From contig OZ021721.1 of the NCBI GenBank assembly GCA_963978545.1, forward strand, positions 41,922,785 to 41,986,784: 64,000 nt of DNA. The letters run 5' to 3'. This DNA is from Linyphia triangularis (taxonomy: Eukaryota; Arthropoda; Arachnida; Araneae; Linyphiidae). The position numbers were made by a program, and so were the translations under genes. Positions 55,901-64,000 of this stretch are shown in pieces; the first letter of the stretch is position 1, and the number at the start of each line of letters is the position of its first letter. The notes under the pieces are model-generated. The model had not been told where the DNA came from. It saw only the letters and a program-made list of their open reading frames with translations, and did not search any database.

Positions 55901-58900
55901 TAACAACATAATTGCTAGTATTGATCCAGAAAAAATTATTTTGGTCTCCGAAGTCATCGGAATTTTGCTTTGCCACTTCTTGCGCTTCTTCTTCTAGATG
56001 TTCAACAATTTAGCCAGGACTAGAGTTTTAACTATTTGATAAATTTCGCTAATTTTTTTTAAAAAAATTCTTAGCTTGATTAAAGGGCATGTCTTTTGTA
56101 TGTTTTATTGAGAACGAAGACTCCAAATGAAAGGATCCCTAAGTTGAGAATTTTACGTCAGGGTAATAAATAGAATACACTAGACGACGAATTTCAGATA
56201 TCGCGTTTTCCTCCACGTAAAGAGGTAACTTTGATCACTGTTTCAGATATACTGTTAAAACAGCATACTCATAAATAAAGTAAATTTTATTTACATTTTC
56301 AAGTAAATTGCATGCTTATCAAAGGTCTGAAAACACATGCTCATCGTTGAGTTAGAAAAGAACAGAAGTTCATTTAGAAGAGGGGAAATGCATTAATGTG
56401 ATCAAAGTTTGGTTTTGATCTATGTACTTCTCGAGCACTTTTGCCTTTTATCTTAACTACACAACCAAAGCTTGGTGAATTCTTTCTAAAAATGATAAAC
56501 AAATATTATTTTTCGAACTTAAAGCAAAAGGCGTTTTATAAAAAAAAATTTCGTATGCTTTCATAAGCAAAGCGAGTATCCTTGAAGACTTATTTTTAGT
56601 ATAACATTGCATGCTTTTTTATCCAATTAAAACGAGTGAGTGTATATTTTTAGATTTTGAAGGCAACTTAAACGGCTCGATGCAGTGTAAAAGTGTTCGA
56701 AGGCAACATAGAGGATAGACATTTCTTTAAATTTCGAGACAAGTATCATAGGCACTTTCAACAATATTTCATCGAGGTAACTGGCATATCTCTCAACATA
56801 AAGACTTGTATGTAAAGCTAGCGTAGTTGTTGCTTATGGCATATCAGATCAAGCCAAGTAATATGATCAGCCATAAAAAGTTTTGAAATATAATGGCTGC
56901 CTCTAAGCAGTAACATCTCCTTTATTTGGGTCACTTTGCACACACGAAGAATTAAACTGGAATTATCAGGAGGAACCCATGTAGGTCTAATTCCTTGGGA
57001 TGACTTTATATTATTATTATTTTTTTAGAAATACTACCAGTTCATATATTCAGGTACTTCATTGAACTAAAATAAAAAAATATAAATAAAAACTCTAGCC
57101 TGCCAAGAACTGATTGTCATAGGAGTTCCTCCAAATAACCCCAATTTAGGTTATAGTGTGAAAAGCACTCATCAGAAATGAAACACGGCTGGCGGCCACT
57201 ATTAAATTTCAAAACTTTTTCTAACTAATCAATTTACGCAGCAGGTTCTTTTACAATGTTTAATTATTTATTTATGATTTGTACTAACTGCTAATATATT
57301 TTATATCATTAGCATTACAGTTCATATATTAAAATAAGGCTACCGTCATTCAACCACACCATGCTAACAGATAACACAAAATGACGACTGAGGGAGTCAT
57401 GTTGGCATCATAAATGTCACTTGAATACGAACTCTCTGATTGGAAGTGACTATCAAATTGCAACTAAACGATATTAAGAAATAAATCTGATATTTTCCCG
57501 TCTACTAAATTTCGTATAACATGGAACATACAAGATGACTTTTAAATTTATTTTCGCAGAGATTAGGCGGCAGTAATCGATAAAAAAAAAGTAGCTGAAG
57601 TATACAATCAGAATAAAAATGAAACTAAAATCAAAGCGTAACCTTCAATTCTTTATAATTCGAGAATAAAACAATTATGGCACACACTTTGAAAACTTCT
57701 GTTCAACTTTGAAAGTACTTATTGTAGATCTAACATAGGTCTTGGGAAAGTTAAGAAATGTAAATAAAAAGAAAGTCATTGTAAGAAATTGAACTTATTT
57801 CCCCCTTATCTGATCCTAAATATCTAATATGGATACTTTAATATTTATTTGCCAAATTATATCTCTTCATAAAAAGCGAAAATCATAGTTTCAAGATGCA
57901 CTGTCTGTTACAAGAAGTCTTATTTGTATGAAGAGATTCAATATTTCAAAACAGCTTTTTTGAAAATAAGCAGCTTTTTCGTTTTCTTACAAATAAAGCA
58001 GGTCCAGATAAAAAAAAAATTAAATACGATAAAACAAATACGAGCCTTTTGTTAATTCATTAAAGTAAAGTTAAGATAACGTTTTAAAGAATGTGTATTC
58101 AACACATTATAGTTTAATCATGCATGCCCTTATGCACCTCAAAATTTAGATGTTATTAAAGAAATTGAAAGTTAAAATAAATAATTTGTAGTAAAAATGC
58201 TTTTAAAAAGTGACGTTTGCAGACTTTACTTACTGAGGAGAAAAAAGTAAGAAGATTAAATTAATATACTCATTGGCAATAAAAATTGTGTTATATCTTT
58301 TTGATAGTGTTTTTATTACATAAGGCTTAAAAGAATACAAAAATAAAGATAAATTATTTGCAAAATTTAAAAATATATAAATTTGAAGAAAGAAAAGCAA
58401 CAAAAGATGTAGCATAGTTGACGGAAAAAAACTACATCATAAACAAAATAAAAACCCTCTAATTATAGAAAAATTGTAGTTGAAATCAAATCAAAATGCC
58501 TATTAGTTTGTTTACACTTAAATATATGATGAGTTCAAAGAAATTAATGATTATGCATACAATAAGTGAGTATTTGAGGGTTAATACTATATTCCATTTG
58601 AAAAATATCTACACTAGTATTTCGTATAATCGTTTGGAATTTGTAGTATCCCCCAACAAACATACACTTTAAGTTTGATATCCAGTTCTATGAAAGCTCC
58701 CTTTTCTAACCATTCAAGTGGTAAATTAAGCCACTAGGCCTCAGGGCCGGTCAATTATGAATTTGAGTCACAGTACTAGTCAAAGCACTGGTGTATGGGG
58801 AGAACATTAGAACCTTCTGCACATTACATCTGCAAAGGCCCAAGACATCACGTTTCGTGGTGGAAATTTTGCAACTGCTGTGTTTGTTCAGGTGTCAACC

Positions 58901-58980
58901 TCATATTTAAAAGGAGTTAAAAATTACGCGTTTTGTGATAAGTGGAATTAGAGTAGGGCACATATAGCACCACTATAATT
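52930..58980. other. Intergenic stretch without a supported gene
   Basis: AT-rich throughout, with slightly more complex sequence at 54560-57450. I see a direct repeat CCTTAAATGGTTTAATAA (54177 and 54211), a short hairpin GTGGCAGTGTTATGCCAC (55775-55792), and no sustained coding frame, splice-supported exon or recognised domain. Confidence 0.4.
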
Positions 58981-58983
58981 GTT

Positions 58984-59226
58984 ACATTATATTATATTAT
59001 ATTATATTATATTATATTATATTATATTATATTATATTATATTATATTATTAGTATAGTATAGTATAGTATAGTACAGTACAGTATAGTACATTACATTA
59101 CAATATAATACGATACAATATATTACATTACATTATATTATATTATATTATATTATATTATATTATATTATATTATATTATATTATATTATATTATATTA
59201 TATTATATTATATTATAATATATTAT
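58984..59226 (+). repeat. ATATT microsatellite with variant core
   Basis: About 240 bp of TATAT-T pentamers, interrupted at 59050-59135 by TAGTA, CAGTA and CATTA variants. It is the same unit as the array at 25228-25345. Confidence 0.95.
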
Positions 59227-59447
59227 TAATATAGTATTATAAAGTTAACTTATCTAAATTCCAAGGCATAATTTGCCTAATTTCGTTGTATAGACCACCC
59301 TAAGCACAAAATGATGACAATTTTCACCTTTATGTGGTTGCAGAGTTGTACAGATGCACCAATGTATAGTTGCAGAACAGTATTTTAATGAAACCATGCA
59401 TCAATTGTTTATTGGTTTCTCCTAAATTTTCTTGATTTTGAGTTCTG

Positions 59448-59452
<5 letters not shown>

Positions 59453-59483
<31 letters not shown>

Positions 59484-59500
59484 ATAATAATAATAATCTA
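59453..59500 (+). repeat. Poly-A followed by ATA repeats
   Basis: A run of about 28 A ends at 59480, then about six ATA units. Confidence 0.95.
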
Positions 59501-62310
59501 AAAATGAAACAAAGCACTTCGTAAATTTATGAATCAAAAAGAAATGGTACCTAGAGGTACGTCGTTGAAATATAATTGTATTTAGCATTTGTTTATTTAT
59601 AGAAAATAGCTTTGCCTAATTTTTCATTTTCAAAGAAAGTTTATTAAAACCCTTTAAATCCCAAGGAGTCAGCATTGTAGGTTTCTCAATAACCTAATGC
59701 TTTTTCATTTGCAGAAACTGGAAATTGACTCGTTTTTCTCTTTCTACCTTTGGTCTACACCTGGGTTTACTGTATGGGGGGGGGGGGGGGCACTGGCGAT
59801 CATTAAAAGATCATTACTCTATGTCAGAAGAGGGTCGCAGTTCAGCCCGCCTCTCAAGCAAATAAACGTGAAGTTGTGGACTTTACAATGTTCGGGACTT
59901 GCATCCTTATGCAAAAAATAAATCTATAAAATAGACTTCTGTTGCATGAAGTAAATTCTAATGAAAAAAGCATTTAATTATATATTTATACTCTTATAAA
60001 ATTTCTAATTCAAATGTTGTCTAATTTTCGCACTACGGGAATTCGTATTCGTAATTCTACGAAATTTTAAGTTATCTTTTCTTTGCCAATGCGACTCATA
60101 AATAATTTTAATTTAGAATTAATTCAATTTTTAAGATCTAATCTTGTGTACAACTTATTTTTCTGTCTTCCATATTAAAAATATACTTTAAAAATCCTTC
60201 GATCTTTTAAAATATTTTAAATAGTATTGTTCTTCTTCTTATTATTATAATTATTATTGTTAATAGTATTGATATTTGGAACTACTAAATTGATTTCAAT
60301 CTTAAACGCATAGTCAACTGTTAATGCTAGAATATTGCTATTACTAACTGTGTTTGTTTATAACACAACGGTAAGTAAATTGTGCTTAAGTTTTATCTAT
60401 ATTAGAATAAATAAAATTAAAGTATAAAATATAAATCTAACATATTCGCAATTATAAATGTAGAAAGTGTATATAAATCTTAAAGATTCACTCTTGTTAT
60501 AAATGAATATTTGTTAAATAATTAAAAAGGATTCATTTTAGAACAATTTCACATTTTTAACAGAACATACTCTTAATGAGCATTAAACAATTAAAAAAAC
60601 ATGTATCGTTAAACTTTTGTATTTCTATTGGAAAAATTATTGTGTCAAAATGGTGGACACTAGTCATTGTAATAGAATGTTATTTTTTTAATAAAAAAGG
60701 AAAGAAATAGCATGTTTCATACTCATATCTTCTTATTAACTTTAGTTTGATTTACCTCCATTATTTCACACAACTAACGAAAAAATAATCTTAATGTTTT
60801 TTTTTTTCTTTTTTTCTTTTCCAAAAGTGAAGTCGCTAGTAATTTTCTTATGCTCTACATTTTAAATGTTTGCAGTTATTTATTCTAGAGCAAATAATTC
60901 GAGTTTTGAAAACTACGATGTATTTTTTTCTTTTCTTTACTGGCACTGAAAACAGGGAATTAAATTTTTAAAATTAAACTGTTTCTTCAAATGTATTGCG
61001 ATTTCAATAAGTCAATTTGATCTGTATGTCCAGTGGCCTTTAAAAGTCTTCGTACAGTTTAAAAATTTGTAGAATAAGTGCTGTTGTCTGAAATTGTTTT
61101 CGAATATTAACTTTAATATTTTTTTGTAGAATCTATATTTAATGCTGATTGAAACCTGATATTTTTAAAAGTGAATCGTTTTATTTTAATAGAAATCTGA
61201 ATTGGTTGAACCGGAGAAACAAATACCACAAAAGTGTTTGTACACTATGACATTTTCTGATAAATTCATTACTAAAATTATTTTCTGACCCTTTTCCATT
61301 GCTGTGACATTTAAAAAATCGACTGCCTGTAATATTTGCTTTTTATTCATTAAAATATATTTATTAGCAGCAAAGAAACAATAAACAACAGTCTAAAATT
61401 GATCATATTTCATCATAATTGTAGTAAAGTCATTCTTCTATTACGTAATATAAGTAACCATATTGCTAATACATTAAATTTATTCTATTCAACGGTTTAG
61501 TATGTTTTAAAACGTTTCAAACGTAAAAAAAAGGAGATATTTTATACGTTACTTATTAAACAAATCTTATTCTAAAATATTAATTTTTGAGATGGACAGT
61601 TGGCAGAAGCCGAAATGAAAAGTACGCCTAATGCCACAGAAATTTGGTGAACAATTTTGCTAGAAACCTAAAAGAATTTATACAAAAATCCATTGATTTG
61701 TTTGCCATAGAAAAAAGGAGAACTTAGTTTTTGTTAAAAGAATGTGTAGTAATTAGTTTTTTTTGTGTTGTGTTCATTTAGTAAATATCCGTGGCACTGA
61801 TTTTTTTTTTTTGCCTAATTATTTCTTCATCCTATGGTGTTTACTGGCATATATCCATAATCTTTCTTTTATGTACAAATATGTTAAAAACCCGTTTTCT
61901 GGCTCTTAATTTTTTTAATATCATTCCAGCCTTAAAACGTGTCCCCCCCCCCCCCCCTCTCCCCGGCCAAATTTTCTGGAGGCGCTTGGTAACAATAAAC
62001 ACGATTTAGAGACCGATATTTCTGCGATTGTTAGTGGTACCATGGAGGGTCCCACTTCCGGTGTATTCAATTTCAAGATAACTATGGAGTGTTGGATGTT
62101 TTTGGACTCGCCATGAAGAATGAAGAAATAGCAGGACATACGTATGGATAGGGATGAGGATGAAACTCTCGTGAATAACCTGGCGTAGAATGGAAAAGGT
62201 GTCGTGGATAAAGAGAAAAACGACGAAATAGACAAATTCAAAAAATAGAAGTCGCCGGTGTTTTAAAAATAGTTCTGATATCCCCTAAAAAACACTTTTG
62301 AAAGTAAAAA
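59501..62310. other. Intergenic stretch without a supported gene
   Basis: It contains a G run (59777-59790), a C run (about 61941-61956) and T runs (60799, 61800). The frames at 59697-59921 and 61921-62241 overlap these homopolymers and show no family resemblance. Confidence 0.4.
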
Positions 62311-62314
62311 AACC

Positions 62315-63007
62315 ACCAACCTCAAAAACACAAAAAAGTTTTTTGCAATAAAAAAATCATAAACACGATGAAAATTTTCAGCTACAAACACAGTGATATC
62401 AAAAAAGGCCATCCTCTGATTACAGCTCTCGGTTATGACTCGCTTAAGAATATACTCTTAGTTAGTTTATTTTTAAAATTTAAAAATTAACTTAATCACT
62501 AACCTTTAATGTCCCCCACACAATAAAATTTTTCCAAAATACATGCATCAAGCAAACAAAAGCTTACCACAAACACTACAGCTTCCTACAATTAAAAAAA
62601 ATCTTGATAAAGATTCCATTGTGAACTTTTGAGCACAGTTTCTCTATACTATTTTGAAAATTACATGTACGTGAACATGAAGATTTAGACTGCTTTGTAT
62701 TTTCTACCCATTCAAATGAAATCATATCTCCTCCAATATTTGTGAAAACAGCCATAAATTAGTTTAAACGCAAACAGTGTTAAAATTCTTATGACGGGTT
62801 CCAACCTCAAGCAGCATAAATTTTTATGGGAGCGGAACATAAATTTTAAAAATAAACTAAGTAATTGTATATTCTTACGCTAGTCACAACCGAGAGCTAT
62901 AATCAGAGGTTGGCCTTTTTTGATATCACTGTGTTTGTAGCTGAAAATTTTCATCATGTTTATGATTTTTTTATTGCAAGAAAGTTTTTTGTGTTTCTGA
63001 GGTTGGT
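62315..63007. mobile_element. Inverted-repeat element, copy 2, 693 bp
   Basis: ACCAACCTCAAAAACAC at the left and GTGTTTCTGAGGTTGGT at the right begin inverted arms of about 150 bp. These contain CATCCTCTGATTACAGCTCTCG on the left and CGAGAGCTATAATCAGAGG on the right. The spacer holds GGGTTCCAACCTCAAGCAGC. It is the uninterrupted version of 18095-19420. Confidence 0.88.
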
Positions 63008-64000
63008 ATAGTTATTCTTGAGTTTTTCTCCATGTAGTGCAAACGAATTAATACCAAAATACTGAAGGAAAAAAAATTTATGTATTTAAATGCAACAAAA
63101 AAATTTCCTTTGACTTAATATTCCGAAATAAATCATGGAAATTATACTAATCTTTTTATGCATTTCTCCAAAGTAAAATTAAAATTATGTCGGTTTTTGT
63201 TATATGTTGTAATAAGCGGTTGCCAACACGTTCATTTGTAGATGGAGGCGAAATCAATGCGTTCCTGTATTTATATAGAAAACCTTCATTTCACTGTACT
63301 GAACAAAGAGTCTCTTCCCACATGCCTTATTTAGCGAAACCCTAGTAACCACTAGCTCCCATAGCAACTTCTGATAATGAATGAATAGAAGCAGCCAGAT
63401 TCCAGACATAGGGAAATTGCAGTTTAACTCAACTATCGTATGAGCTGAATAAGTTGAGGAACCTTAGAAGAGAAATCTATTGGGAAACCTTTGAAGCTCC
63501 TTTATATGATCTTTTTCGAATAAAGTGGAAATGTTATGACATTATGTGGGTATAATTATATTGAAAACTTGTACGATTTCTATTTCCAATTAAACCCTAA
63601 TTTTTATCCTATTTAGTTTAAGTATATGTAATATTAAAATTGATCAAATGAGGTTGCATGTCAAATTGCAGTCTATAAAATTGTGCAATGCTATAAGTTA
63701 GGTTGACTAGTTGTTGTATTACTGACATTAATATGAAAATAAGTTAAAACTAAATTTCTGTAAATAAAAAATACTTTAAAATTTAAACAAAATTTAAATC
63801 CATTACCACGCAAATTTTTATTCTTTAGATTTGGGTTAGTCAGATATGTGGCATCTACTTTAGAGTAGCACTTTGTACCATGCCTTAAACCCAATGTTTC
63901 TTAGCTCTATTTGTATGATGGGTCCTCCGCTTTGGTAATTAAGTCTGACACACCCTTGGTAGAACTAATGCGTAACTCTTTGGTAACGTCTAAAGTAGTC
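63008..64000. other. End of window, no gene seen
   Basis: AT-rich sequence without a sustained frame or clear repeat. Confidence 0.4.

Noticed and set aside
61921..62241. 106-codon minus-strand frame as a gene
   Set aside because: It runs through a poly-C/G tract and has no recognised domain or splice context.

Overview
This is an AT-rich, intron-rich, transposon-rich stretch of an animal nuclear genome. The tRNA-derived SINE families, Tc1 and hAT remnants, a Ty3/Gypsy-like gag fragment and a SLP-76/BLNK-type adaptor gene with very long introns suggest an arthropod, most likely a chelicerate such as a spider. That placement is inference; nothing in the window proves it. There are no bacterial features.

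The main gene is on the + strand and fills positions 4243-52525. Nine exons (111, 49, 1657, 52, 49, 276, 50, 231 and 129 nt) join with compatible phases at every junction. They give 867 codons in one open frame that is open at its 5' end. The product ends in an SH2 domain. Before that lies a long, probably disordered region with proline-rich motifs and tyrosine motifs (YENT, YENP, YDIPP). This is the layout of the SLP-76 (LCP2)/BLNK/CLNK adaptors, which are scaffolds downstream of tyrosine kinases. Earlier exons are expected upstream of the window or in its first 4 kb, but I could not identify any. A likely polyadenylation signal lies at 52776 or 52891.

A second, much less certain gene may lie in the same orientation inside the first large intron (14632-17198). 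It would encode a 92-residue acidic/basic protein from three exons and is followed by AATAAA at 17217. Its proposed start codon lies 28 bp after a SINE.

The remainder is mostly repeats. Positions 1711-2831 hold a 1.1 kb foldback element with a second inverted repeat inside. Positions 8440-9520 hold two degenerate tandem arrays. Positions 10776-13901 hold a 3.1 kb hAT-like non-autonomous element with an 8-bp target duplication, itself carrying a 251-bp palindromic MITE and a second-family SINE. Positions 17577-19420 hold an 88-bp satellite followed by an inverted-repeat element split by another element. Positions 22897-25100 hold a broken LTR-retrotransposon gag/protease region on the minus strand, with a SINE inside it. 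Positions 27882-30429 hold three copies of a 206-bp palindromic MITE. Positions 36961-37731 hold a 249-bp tandem repeat. Positions 39913-40782 hold a dead Tc1-like element. Positions 43640-46108 hold a 350-bp satellite with a recent 465-bp duplication. Positions 58984-59226 hold an ATATT microsatellite. Positions 62315-63007 hold a second copy of the inverted-repeat element.

No convincing gene was found after 52.9 kb.
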